In this document: piece by piece, positions 17,483 to 25,478 of the stretch
Layout: each line of letters begins with the position of its first letter
How positions within the stretch are numbered: position 1 is the stretch's first letter
From: Thermoplasmataceae archaeon
GTDB taxonomy: Archaea; Thermoplasmatota; Thermoplasmata; Thermoplasmatales; Thermoplasmataceae
DNA: 40,578 bases
Direction of reading: 5' to 3'
Assembly: GCA_038729425.1 (NCBI GenBank)
Contig: JAVYSB010000003.1
Coordinates: forward strand, 6,859-47,436
Made by a program: the position numbers and the translations under genes
The notes under the pieces: generated by a model
What the model saw: the letters and a program-made list of their open reading frames with translations, nothing else
What the model was told of the DNA's origin: nothing
Databases searched by the model: none

Positions 17483-18406
17483 TCACTGAAACACCGGGTT
17501 CCTGTCCCGTATGAATGTGCCTCTTCTGAGGTCAGACAGGGCTTCATCTATTTCCTCCCTTGTATTCATTACCATGGGGCCATACCAGTATATTGGATCA
17601 TTTAGCGGTTTTCCCGACAGTAAAATGAATCTTCCAGTCTTATCGCCAGAGGATACCAGCACTGAATTTCCTACCTGATCGAACACTGCTGCAGACCCTG
17701 GAGATAAGTTCTCTCTTTCTTTACCAACTGCAACTCCACCAGCAACATTGTAAACTATCGACGTGTATCCGGGTTTTACACTGAAGTTAAATTCCGTTTC
17801 TCTTTCCATTCTCACATCCAGGTAGGTTGGATCTATCTGAGTTCGGCCTTTTAGCGAGCCTGATGTGCCCATGTAATCTCCCGCCACGATTTTTACCTTA
17901 GAACCGTTTCCGTCTTCTACTACCGGAGTCGTCTTTCCCCTAATGTCATTATACATTGGCGTAGACATTTTTGACTTAGCAGGCATATTTATCCATAGCT
18001 GAAAGCCTACAGACGCTGTCGGCATTCCTGTTGTCTTCAGCAGCTCTCTTGGGTCTTTCTCATCAAGGGGCTTTGGCATTTCCTGGTGAAAGATGCCACT
18101 TGCGGCTGACATCCACTGAATATCGGATGGATAAATGGTTCCCTTGTTCCCTTCGCTGTCCTGATGTTCAACCTTTCCCTCCAGAATATATGTAACTGTT
18201 TCTATACCACGATGAGGATGCCATGGAAATCCTGCCATATACTCTTCCGGTTTGTTTGATCCAAAATGATCCAACAATAGAAATGGATCTGTCAACGTTG
18301 CCGAAACATGTCCCCCAAATATCCTCTTCAGCCTAACGCCCGCACCATCAGTAGTTTCCGATCCTAAGTATACCTGTTTTACCCTCTTTATCTTTGAATC
18401 TGTCAC
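17483..18406 (-). CDS. pirin-family protein
   Basis: This 307-residue bicupin matches full-length pirins, iron-binding proteins; some bacterial members act as quercetin 2,3-dioxygenases. The N-terminal cupin has the metal ligands in FPWHPHRGIET near residue 61 and in FHQEMP near 105 (His, His, His, Glu all present). The C-terminal cupin contains PGYTSIVYNVAGG. It begins RVKQVYLGSETTDGAGVRLKR-like, as usual. It is soluble and most likely cytoplasmic. A region rich in TACT/AGTA palindromes lies upstream and separates it from the divergent pyrophosphatase gene. The biological role in archaea is not established. Confidence 0.92.
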   Translation of the reverse strand: MTDSKIKRVKQVYLGSETTDGAGVRLKRIFGGHVSATLTDPFLLLDHFGSNKPEEYMAGFPWHPHRGIETVTYILEGKVEHQDSEGNKGTIYPSDIQWMSAASGIFHQEMPKPLDEKDPRELLKTTGMPTASVGFQLWINMPAKSKMSTPMYNDIRGKTTPVVEDGNGSKVKIVAGDYMGTSGSLKGRTQIDPTYLDVRMERETEFNFSVKPGYTSIVYNVAGGVAVGKERENLSPGSAAVFDQVGNSVLVSSGDKTGRFILLSGKPLNDPIYWYGPMVMNTREEIDEALSDLRRGTFIRDRNPVFQ

Positions 18407-18438
18407 ATTTATCGCCTATGTACCACTTAACTGCCTTA

Positions 18439-18563
18439 GTACTCTTTAAGTAGTATTTTCATACTTAGTATCACAAACAGATTAAAATATCTTTTTATTA
18501 ATAGCGATTTTCAAGTGCGTTCCTGCGCATACATTGCGTTTGAGAAGGAGTAGTAAGTACTCC
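18439..18563. promoter_or_regulatory. cluster of AGTACT/ATACT palindromes between pirin and Dph6-like genes
   Basis: The 236-base divergent intergenic region holds repeated TACT/AGTA inverted repeats: AGTACT (18439-18444), ATACT-T-AGTAT (18461-18471) and GGAGTA-GTAAG-TACTCC (18547-18563), all perfect. Such a cluster may bind a dimeric regulator controlling pirin or the divergent gene. TTTATATAGTA near 18588-18598 could be the plus-strand promoter. The region is AT-rich, so part of this may be chance. Confidence 0.35.
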
Positions 18564-18642
18564 ATATCACTTAATATTTCTATCGGTTTATATAGTATTT
18601 GGAACTTAAAAAAATTTATTACGTCTGAGTCATCGTCTTCTT

Positions 18643-19335
18643 ATGGTAGGCCGCCCTGATGCGCTCAAGCCAAAAGCAGCAGTTTCCTGGAGCACAGGAA
18701 AAGATTCCGCATACGCACTTCTCAGGACACTGGCTGAGGGAAAGTATGACGTTATAGCCCTCCTCACAACAGTTACCACGACGTACAACAGGGTAAGCAT
18801 GCATGGCGTACGCCAAGATCTTCTGCTAGAACAGGCACGCAGGATAGGTTTGCCGGTGGTTGAAGCCAAGATACCGTCCAAGAGTGACAATGCTACGTAT
18901 GAGGCAAGCATGGCAAATGCAACACAAGAACTGAGAGGTATGGGAGTTACACACATTATCTTCGGTGACATATTCCTGCAAGATGTCAGAGATTACCGTG
19001 AATCTAAAATGAGAGGGACCGGAATCGAGCCCGTATTTCCGCTCTGGGGAAATAATACTAAATCACTGGCAGAGGAGATCATTTCCTCCGGAATAAAAGC
19101 CAGGATAGTGAGTCTTGACCCTACCAAACTTGATAGAAAGTTTGGCGGATCAGAATTTGACATGGATTTTTTGCGAACTATACCTAAAGAAGTGGATCCC
19201 TGTGGAGAAAAGGGAGAATTCCATACCCTTGTATATGATGCTCCATTTTTCAGACTTCCGATACCGGTAACAAATGGGGACTCCGTGGACAGGGAAGGTT
19301 TCTATTTTACCGATGTAACCGTTGTGGCCAGATAG
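18643..19335 (+). CDS. Dph6-type ATP pyrophosphatase (diphthine--ammonia ligase family)
   Basis: This 230-residue protein has the PP-loop SWSTGKDSAYALL near residues 15-27, the nucleotide-binding signature of N-type ATP pyrophosphatases. HGVRQDLLLEQARRIGLP near 54, THIIFGDIFLQDVRDYRE near 106, PLWGNNT near 134 and GEKGEFHTLVYDAPFF near 197 are typical of the MJ0570/Dph6 family, which amidates diphthine on elongation factor 2. The length matches the short archaeal form. A role in diphthamide synthesis is the best guess by family; some members are uncharacterised. Confidence 0.85.
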   Translation: MVGRPDALKPKAAVSWSTGKDSAYALLRTLAEGKYDVIALLTTVTTTYNRVSMHGVRQDLLLEQARRIGLPVVEAKIPSKSDNATYEASMANATQELRGMGVTHIIFGDIFLQDVRDYRESKMRGTGIEPVFPLWGNNTKSLAEEIISSGIKARIVSLDPTKLDRKFGGSEFDMDFLRTIPKEVDPCGEKGEFHTLVYDAPFFRLPIPVTNGDSVDREGFYFTDVTVVAR

Positions 19336-19478
19336 CCCCATAGGTACGCAATTTCAAGCATGGACAGGAGTGCTTCAGGCAGTGCTGGCAAAGAACGATG
19401 CCAGGAGAAGGAGATATCGAGACTAACACAATAATTGGTGATGAGATAAGCCTATACCTTTATATTCATTACACACCA

Positions 19479-20966
19479 ATGGATGCTGGCATTAGCAGTG
19501 ATACATCTGCCAGTCCAAGCCGAACGCTCAAGCTGCTTGGCGTCAACGCCGATACTGGCCTCTCACAACATGAAGCTGAGTCCAGATTAAAACTGTATGG
19601 TCAGAATTCACTCCCGGCGTCTGAAAAAGAGGGTATTTTCCGTATTTTCCTTAAACAGGTGAGGGACCCATTTATCCTCATATTGATAATAATTGGGTTG
19701 ATTTACCTGCTTATTGGGACTCCAGTTGAGTCTATTTCTGTAATAATCATAGTATTCATCGTACTGTCGATAGAGATATATAACGTTTACAAAGCAAGAA
19801 TTTCCCTACTTGCCTTAAGATCACTGGTGTCTCCAAAAGCTTGGGTACTTCGGGGTGGTTCCGCTGTGGAGATTCCTGTCACCCGTATAGTACCTGGAGA
19901 TGTTGTGCTCATTCATGCGGGTGAGAGGATACCTGCAGACGGGATCATATTAGAATGCTTTGGCCTTGATGTAGACGAATCCTCCCTCACAGGAGAGTCT
20001 GTACCTGTCAGCAAACTGGCATTTACGGGACATGAGAATGTATCAGGTGATTCCAGTTCATACATGATCATCTCTGGAACACTTGTGGTTCAGGGAAGTG
20101 GTAAATTCGCCATAGTGTCGACTGGTGCGAGGACTGAACTGGGAAAAGTCTCAGCGTCTGTAAAGAATGAGGTTGAGCCAAAAACGCAACTGGAAATTTC
20201 CCTTGGCACCGCATCCAAATTTCTCTTGGGAATTGCTCTCTTCTTCAGTGTCCTGGTGCCTCTCATAGGCATTCTCCATGGGAATCCACTTAATCAAATG
20301 ATTCTGACTGGATTGTCAATGGCTTTCGCAACTGTTCCTGAAGAATTACCAATATTGATTACCATTACACTGGCCATAGGTGCATATGCTCTTTCGAAGA
20401 AACGGGCAATTGTGAAAGGCTTGAAGGCAGCTCAGACACTAGGCACTGTCACGATCATTGCTACAGACAAGACCGGTACACTGACCGAGAACCAGATGAG
20501 CGTGGGGCATATAATGCAAGGTGAGGAACTGTATGATGCGAATCATGCTGTCGGTGATAATTTACTGATCGCTGCCTTACTCGCCACAGGATCACTAACA
20601 ACTGATAGCAAGATATCTGGTATCTACAGAGAACCCATGGAGATAGCCATATCTAATTATACAAGACATCATGGGATTAATCTGGAAAACGTTCGCAATG
20701 AATTTGTTCCAGTGAATGAATTTGCTTTTGATGCTTCAAGGAGGCTTGCGTCCTACATTTATAAAACTCCATTGGGCACGCGATCTTCACCAGTGGCGCT
20801 CCTGAAGCAGTACTTGAAAGATGCACAAAATACTCTACAAATGGTGGTGAAGCTGAAATGGATATGTCTGAAGGGTACAGGGATTTTGTCCTTGAGTCCG
20901 CCAGACAAATGGCAAAGTTGGGAGAAAGAACCATTGCTGTATCTTATTCCAGATCTTACTCCATAA
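19479..20966 (+). CDS. P-type cation-transporting ATPase, N-terminal part (frameshifted gene)
   Basis: This encodes the first half of a P2-type ATPase. The A domain has LTGESVPVS, the fourth membrane segment has VPEELPILI, and the phosphorylation site is DKTGTLTEN. The first helices are near residues 62-100. After FDASRRLASYIYKTPLG the reading changes to meaningless sequence up to a stop at 20966; one extra G in the GGG at 20774-20776 would continue the protein into the next frame. A longer frame opens at 19398, but ATG 19479 gives a normal family N-terminus, and CTTTATATT lies near 19458-19466. P2-type pumps move Ca2+, Mn2+ or other cations out of the cytoplasm; the ion here is not determined. 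Confidence 0.85.
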   Translation: MDAGISSDTSASPSRTLKLLGVNADTGLSQHEAESRLKLYGQNSLPASEKEGIFRIFLKQVRDPFILILIIIGLIYLLIGTPVESISVIIIVFIVLSIEIYNVYKARISLLALRSLVSPKAWVLRGGSAVEIPVTRIVPGDVVLIHAGERIPADGIILECFGLDVDESSLTGESVPVSKLAFTGHENVSGDSSSYMIISGTLVVQGSGKFAIVSTGARTELGKVSASVKNEVEPKTQLEISLGTASKFLLGIALFFSVLVPLIGILHGNPLNQMILTGLSMAFATVPEELPILITITLAIGAYALSKKRAIVKGLKAAQTLGTVTIIATDKTGTLTENQMSVGHIMQGEELYDANHAVGDNLLIAALLATGSLTTDSKISGIYREPMEIAISNYTRHHGINLENVRNEFVPVNEFAFDASRRLASYIYKTPLGTRSSPVALLKQYLKDAQNTLQMVVKLKWICLKGTGILSLSPPDKWQSWEKEPLLYLIPDLTP

Positions 20967-22126
20967 CCAATGACAGAAATAAAGCTGAGAATTGTCTGGT
21001 ATTCATTGGTTTGTTCAGTTTTATCGACCCTCCAAGAAAAGGGGTGAAAGAAGCGATAAAAATGTGTCAGAGCTCCGGAATTCGAGTTATAATGTTGACG
21101 GGGGACCATCCTGATACTGCAGCGGCCATTGGAAGAATGGTTGGGATTAATGAAACCGGTGATATACTGACTGGCGAGATGATAAGATCAATGAATGATG
21201 CTGAACTGGTAAAAAGTGTTCAGAACCATCTAATTTTTTCCAGAATAACGCATGGAGAAAAATTGAGAATTGTCAGGACACTTCAGAGTCTTGGAGAAAT
21301 TATTGCTGTAACGGGTGATGGGGTAAATGATACCCCAGCGCTCAAGGCGGCCGAAATAGGGATAGCCATGGGGATCAGGGGGACTGATGCAGCAAAAGAG
21401 GCTGCGGACATGATCATTGAAGATGATGATTTCCAGACTATTGCTGATGCCGTGTTTGAGGGAAGAAGGATGCAATACACCTTGAGGAAAGGCATCAGAT
21501 ATTACATAACAGTCAAGCTTTCGCTAATTTCTATTCTCCTTGTCCCTATCATACTCATAATACCTTTTCCGTTCCTTCCCATTCAGATTATAATTATGGA
21601 ACTTTTCATGGACGTAGGGGCACTGTGGGGATTCCTCTACGAGAAGGAAGAAGCTGGAGTTGTGCAGAAACGTCCGCCCGGAAAGAGATCGAGCTTTATT
21701 ACGATGGAAATGTTGCGTTCAATCGTGACTGGGACAATCGGGATTTTTGCCGCTGTTTCTTTCGTATACCTGTACCTGTTTTATGTTAATCATAACTTGT
21801 CGCAAGCGCAAATGGGAGCATTCGTAACGTGGTCACTTTCACAGTTGGTCTTGGCCCAGAACCTGAGGACCGAGTTTCAGCCCGTGATTAAAAAGGGTTT
21901 CTTTTCCAATCCAATTATACTTGCATGGGGCATTATAATAGCGGGCATTCTTCTAACCGTAGATATTTATGCGCCACTTCACTCGATTGTAGACACCTCA
22001 TCACTCGGGATAGCTGAGTGGTTGTTGATAATAGCCGCAGCAATAATGTCAAGTTCTTGGATGGAAATTATAAAATTTTTCAGAAAAGATCACAAAGTAG
22101 GACACGCTGGCGAGGCTGATTCCTGA
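20858..22126 (+). CDS. P-type cation-transporting ATPase, C-terminal part (frameshifted gene)
   Basis: This encodes the remainder of the same pump. Homology-like sequence in this frame begins at 20777 (HAIFTSGAPEAVLERCTK, the nucleotide-binding domain), well before the first ATG at 20858. The hinge motif TGDGVNDTPALK with its Mg-binding Asp pair and four to six C-terminal helices are intact; VMLTGDHP-like IMLTGDHPDT lies upstream. Joined by one inserted base at 20774-20776 the two parts give about 882 residues, the usual length. No other damage is seen, so a sequencing error in a G run or a very recent mutation is more likely than an old pseudogene. Confidence 0.85.
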   Translation: MDMSEGYRDFVLESARQMAKLGERTIAVSYSRSYSITNDRNKAENCLVFIGLFSFIDPPRKGVKEAIKMCQSSGIRVIMLTGDHPDTAAAIGRMVGINETGDILTGEMIRSMNDAELVKSVQNHLIFSRITHGEKLRIVRTLQSLGEIIAVTGDGVNDTPALKAAEIGIAMGIRGTDAAKEAADMIIEDDDFQTIADAVFEGRRMQYTLRKGIRYYITVKLSLISILLVPIILIIPFPFLPIQIIIMELFMDVGALWGFLYEKEEAGVVQKRPPGKRSSFITMEMLRSIVTGTIGIFAAVSFVYLYLFYVNHNLSQAQMGAFVTWSLSQLVLAQNLRTEFQPVIKKGFFSNPIILAWGIIIAGILLTVDIYAPLHSIVDTSSLGIAEWLLIIAAAIMSSSWMEIIKFFRKDHKVGHAGEADS

Positions 22127-22328
22127 AGAATATCTGGCTGTAGCTGCAAAAATAGATTAATCGCGACGTGCCTAGGTTTGTCGAAATGGCACATTTTCAA
22201 AATTATGCACCTAATGAATCGATCAGATCGGAAGTCGTCAAATGGATCCTTTGAGTGTGAAATTTAAGCCCAAACAGGTAGACTTGTCACTAGTTAGTGT
22301 CGAAGAAACGGTGACCAAGAAATTAATA

Positions 22329-22413
22329 TGCAGGGGATGGGATTTGAACCCACGTATCCCTACGGAACCAGACCCTCAATCTGGCGCCTTTGACCAATCT
22401 CGACAACCCCTGC
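22329..22413 (-). tRNA. tRNA-Leu (anticodon GAG)
   Basis: On the minus strand an 85-nt class II cloverleaf can be drawn. The acceptor stem GCAGGGG pairs perfectly with CCCCTGC, followed by discriminator A at 22329. The anticodon arm is CCAGA-TTGAGGG-TCTGG, giving anticodon GAG for Leu codons CUC and CUU. The long variable arm and the T arm GTGGGTTCAAATCCCAT-type loop are normal. No CCA end is encoded. No intron is seen. Confidence 0.95.
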
Positions 22414-22434
22414 AGGTTTCCCTTTATTCTCTCT

Positions 22435-22442
22435 GTTTATAT
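22435..22442 (-). promoter_or_regulatory. TATA box of tRNA-Leu
   Basis: Read on the minus strand, ATATAAAC is centred about 25 nt upstream of the mature 5' end of the tRNA, so transcription would start close to the tRNA itself with little or no 5' leader. Confidence 0.5.
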
Positions 22443-22553
22443 CTATATTTCTCAAAAATCTGTGGGTTCTGATAAATGGCAGACGTTTCAAGGCCTTCGC
22501 CGCACAGGAAGAGACCTTAGTGTTGAACCGATCGCGTTTACGCGCTGAGAAAG

Positions 22554-22564
22554 CATATTATATT
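22554..22564 (+). promoter_or_regulatory. TATA box of glycerol kinase
   Basis: CATATTATATT is centred about 26 nt upstream of the TTG at 22585. This supports a leaderless mRNA beginning at the TTG and so supports that unusual start codon. Confidence 0.5.
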
Positions 22565-22584
22565 GAGACGGTATTTTTTTCCTG

Positions 22585-24057
22585 TTGAACAAGAGATTCA
22601 TCCTAACTATAGATGAAGGCACTTCCAAGTGCAAGACTGCCCTATGGGACAGCGAGGGAAAAATGTTCGGGTTCACTGCGAGGGAGATACCCTCTACTTA
22701 TCCCCGGCCTGGCGAAATGGAACAGGACCCAATGACTATCATTGATGCGGTAAAGATTTGCACGAGAGAGACCCTGGCTAAATCCGGACATGGAATTGAA
22801 GAAGTTGAGGGGATAGGTATAACCAACCAGAGAGAAACCACTGTAATGTGGGACAGGCGCACAGGCGCGCCGATCTACAATGCTATTGTGTGGCAAGATA
22901 GAAGGGGGGAAATTGCTATCAGGAAACTTGATAAGGAAGAGAGTACGTTTATAAAGAATGTTTCCGGACTCATTCCAGATCCTTATTTCTCGGTATCTAA
23001 GATAAAATGGATTCTAGATAATAGGTTGAAATCACGCAATATAGAGAATGTTGCTTTCGGGACTGTCGACTCATGGTTAATCTGGAACCTGAGCAGCAAT
23101 CATGTTCACATAAGTGATTCATCAAATGCCTCAAGAACAATGATTTACGATATCAGACACAATGAATGGTCCCAGGAACTGCTGAATTTATTTCACGTTC
23201 CGGAATCCATACTGCCGAATATTGTTGATTCCGCTTCGCCCGAACTCGCCACCATAAGTGAATTTGGCACTGAGATCCCCCTCAGGTCAATTGCGGGGGA
23301 CCAGCAGGCTTCACTTTTCGGTCACGGAGCGTTTAACCCTGGAGAAGTAAAGTGTACCTATGGCACGGGATCCTTTGTCCTGATGAATTCTGGACATAAG
23401 ATTGATATGAAGCAGAATCTTCTTACAAGCGTTGGATGGAAATTCGAAGGTGACTCGTCAGAATTCTGCGTCGAAGGAAGCGTATTCAATACAGGATCTG
23501 TCGTTCAATGGATACGTGACGGCCTGAAACTCATTGGAACAATCGGGGAGTCTGAAGATGCCGCAAGGATGGCTCCACGGGATCATGGCCTCATATTTGT
23601 ACCTGCGCTTGCAGGACTGGGCGCTCCATTTTGGCATCCATCAGCCAAGGGGACGATATTTGGAATAACGGCAAAAACTACGCCCAGAGATATCATAAGA
23701 TCTGCGCTTGAGTCCATTGCCTTCAGGATAAGAGACATTTATGAAGAGATGACTCTAGACAAGGGTAGGACAATTGACGGACTGAGAGTTGACGGTGGGC
23801 CTACGATGAATAATTTCTTGATGCAGTTTCAGGCTGATATTCTGGGACTAAAAATATACAGATCGGAAAATAGCGAGATTACGTCAGCAGGAGTTGCTTT
23901 CATGGCAGGCATAGTAAGTGACTGGTGGTCCAGAAAGGAAGTAAATGAACTTAAAAAATATGAAAAGCCGTTCGTACCGGAAATAACGAGTGAGTATGCG
24001 GACAAGCTCTACTCAACTTGGAGAAAATCTATTAAGAGCGTAATAAACCACTATTGA
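22585..24057 (+). CDS. glpK: glycerol kinase
   Basis: This 490-residue FGGY-family kinase phosphorylates glycerol to glycerol 3-phosphate with ATP. Typical segments are TIDEGTSKCKTALWD near residue 8 (ATP site; the family usually has DQGT), GITNQRETTVMWD near 75, AIVWQDRR near 98, the glycerol-binding IAGDQQASLFG near 235, TYGTGSFVLMN near 260 and PALAGLGAPFW near 345. GLRVDGGPTMNNFLMQFQADIL near 403 is the C-terminal signature. The length is normal. The start is TTG; a TATA box sits at the leaderless distance. It stands alone between the tRNA gene and an orphan gene, with no facilitator or glycerol phosphate dehydrogenase beside it. Confidence 0.95.
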   Translation: MNKRFILTIDEGTSKCKTALWDSEGKMFGFTAREIPSTYPRPGEMEQDPMTIIDAVKICTRETLAKSGHGIEEVEGIGITNQRETTVMWDRRTGAPIYNAIVWQDRRGEIAIRKLDKEESTFIKNVSGLIPDPYFSVSKIKWILDNRLKSRNIENVAFGTVDSWLIWNLSSNHVHISDSSNASRTMIYDIRHNEWSQELLNLFHVPESILPNIVDSASPELATISEFGTEIPLRSIAGDQQASLFGHGAFNPGEVKCTYGTGSFVLMNSGHKIDMKQNLLTSVGWKFEGDSSEFCVEGSVFNTGSVVQWIRDGLKLIGTIGESEDAARMAPRDHGLIFVPALAGLGAPFWHPSAKGTIFGITAKTTPRDIIRSALESIAFRIRDIYEEMTLDKGRTIDGLRVDGGPTMNNFLMQFQADILGLKIYRSENSEITSAGVAFMAGIVSDWWSRKEVNELKKYEKPFVPEITSEYADKLYSTWRKSIKSVINHY

Positions 24058-24218
24058 ATATTGATCAATGAGCCGGGGGCTGCTTCTTTTGATTTATCAG
24101 GCATTGACTGATCCCCTCGGGTGGGCAGTGATCTTCACTGAAATCGCATTATCTCATTATTTTATGGAACAGTAATTGATATTATTAAAAATTAAATACC
24201 GACAGATCATTAGCAGAA

Positions 24219-24695
24219 ATGGAAAAAACAAAATCTTTTCCAACGTTTGGATGTGCTATATCGAATACTAATGAGGATTATGACTCTGAGGTTGAGAATT
24301 ATTTTCTCAATGCCTCCACGCTATCTGCAGAGCTCAGTTCACTAAGGTTCTCTGACAGGACATGGAAAACAAACTACGAAGAAATGATCCGTTATATCTC
24401 CTCTCTTTCTGACTCCATAATCAATAAGAAGAATCCCCCCTCTCATGATTTTCTTATAAAGCTCTCTATGGGTGATGAAACTGAAGACAGCGTTGCAGAA
24501 AGGCTTCTTCGATCAAGTAATCCGGTCGTTGGAGACCTGGTAAAAGCGAGCGTAACAGCTCGCAAGATGATGTCCTGGTATGTGAGATTGTCAAAGGTAC
24601 CCAGATTTGCCGAAGGTTTTTCGGTTGGTAGGTTTGGGGGCCTTTCGTTCCTGAGACTTGCCTTAACCTATCGGAGCGTTACCCTTTCCAAATAA
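24219..24695 (+). CDS. hypothetical protein
   Basis: I do not recognise this 158-residue protein. It is hydrophilic, with no signal peptide or membrane segment and one cysteine near residue 12. Acidic and Ser-rich sequence (NTNEDYDSEVENYF) lies near the N-terminus; the middle looks helical (NYEEMIRYISSLSDSI), and the C-terminal third is basic with GFSVGRFGGLSFLRLAL. ATTATTAAAAATTAAAT about 25-30 nt before the ATG could be its promoter. Codon use does not stand out from its neighbours. It may be lineage-specific. Confidence 0.55.
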   Translation: MEKTKSFPTFGCAISNTNEDYDSEVENYFLNASTLSAELSSLRFSDRTWKTNYEEMIRYISSLSDSIINKKNPPSHDFLIKLSMGDETEDSVAERLLRSSNPVVGDLVKASVTARKMMSWYVRLSKVPRFAEGFSVGRFGGLSFLRLALTYRSVTLSK

Positions 24696-25345
24696 TTTTA
24701 TGCCAGGAAATTAAGAAGGGCTCTCACCAATAATTCCTGATTTTCGTACTTATTTGGGCAGTGCGTGGGAAAATTTCATGGAGGGCGACCGCGCCTCGTA
24801 CCGTGAAAATCCAATATTTTCTAATTGTGAACAAGAGTAAATAATTCAAGAAATTTTTAAGTATGTTCTGGTGTTATACGGCATTATATACATAGTTATA
24901 TGGCATTGATAGGTACGCGGAACGTATCGAAAGTTTCACTGTGGTTGTTAAATGGGAAAATATTATGGGGTGGTGAGGACGAGTGTAAAAACAGAAATTA
25001 CACTCAGGTCGTACTCATATAGAAATAGCCCGTGGATGACATGGTTGTTATAACTGATCGCTTCGGTACCTAAGTGCCCTGTAGTGAAGCCGCTTCGACC
25101 ATGAGTTCTTTACATTCTGGTTGTGTTTCAAACTTATATCTAACATATTGCCTTGACGAGAAAATTAAATCGGAGTTGTGAAGGTTAGCAAACTTTGACT
25201 ATAAGTGCTATAGTTTTCCCATTCAGAAATACAACATTTAATGTACCTTGGTTTATGAAGTTTAATAGCTTAGTTTGCACACCTAATTTAAAATTCAGCC
25301 TTATATATGTAAGATATTATGAACCGATTAAACAAAATGATGCAC
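24696..25345. other. 650-base region without a recognisable protein gene, rich in hairpins
   Basis: No ORF here looks like a real gene on either strand. The left part has a nested stem-loop: TTTCA (24774-24778) with TGAAA (24804-24808), enclosing GAGG (24781-24784) with CCTC (24794-24797). The centre, 24911-25110, is described separately as a candidate RNA. The right part, 25140-25345, is very AT-rich with no clear structure. Confidence 0.4.
24911..25110 (+). ncRNA. candidate structured non-coding RNA
   Basis: A TATA-like ATTATATA (24883-24890) would place a transcription start near 24911. From exactly there the sequence folds locally: GGTACG-cggaa-CGTATC (24912-24928, one G-T pair); GAGTGTAA-9 nt-TTACACTC (24981-25005, eight perfect pairs, extended by GAC/GTC across a 2-nt bulge); and GCTTC (25060-25064) with GAAGC (25086-25090) enclosing GGTAC-CTAA-GTGCC. 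No protein frame spans it. It lacks the conserved blocks of RNase P or SRP RNA that I would recognise. Exact ends and strand are inferred. Confidence 0.35.
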
Positions 25346-25462
25346 CTAAAATCCCTGACAGCAGTCCAGAAAAATTGTGTGCCCACAAATGGGGCACGCC
25401 GAATTATGCCTGTACGCGTAGCAGGATTCACACTGACATTCAATGTAGCAGTCTTCACACAT
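25346..25462 (-). CDS. 38-residue cysteine-rich putative zinc-binding mini-protein
   Basis: On the minus strand, 16 bases after the ribonucleotide reductase stop, ATG at 25462 opens a 38-residue ORF ending with TAG at 25346-25348. Nine of the 38 residues are Cys (positions 2, 5, 9, 11, 14, 23, 26, 34, 35), with two His. The spacing gives MCEDC, CQCESC and a textbook zinc-knuckle CPICGH near 23-28, then DCCQGF at the end. Such Cys pairing is hard to obtain by chance. A GTG at 25489 could extend it by nine residues into the reductase gene. It is probably co-transcribed with the reductase. No specific family is recognised; metal binding or a thiol redox role is inferred. Confidence 0.65.
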   Translation of the reverse strand: MCEDCYIECQCESCYAYRHNSACPICGHTIFLDCCQGF

Positions 25463-25478
25463 ACTAACAATGAAAATG

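Noticed and set aside
20774-20776. Programmed ribosomal frameshift in the P-type ATPase
   Set aside because: The TTGGGCA context does not allow re-pairing of the P-site tRNA in the -1 frame and no conserved stimulatory structure is evident; indel or sequencing error is simpler.
22242-22472. 76-codon plus-strand ORF
   Set aside because: It runs through the antisense strand of the tRNA-Leu gene and has no protein-like composition or family signature.
25027-25060. Possible C/D box guide RNA (GGATGAC ... CTGA)
   Set aside because: The C box is imperfect, the spacing is short and no C'/D' pair is visible; the hairpins around it are a stronger signal.
24696-25345. CRISPR array or mobile element remnant
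   Set aside because: No regularly spaced direct repeats, no transposase fragment and no terminal inverted repeats are seen.
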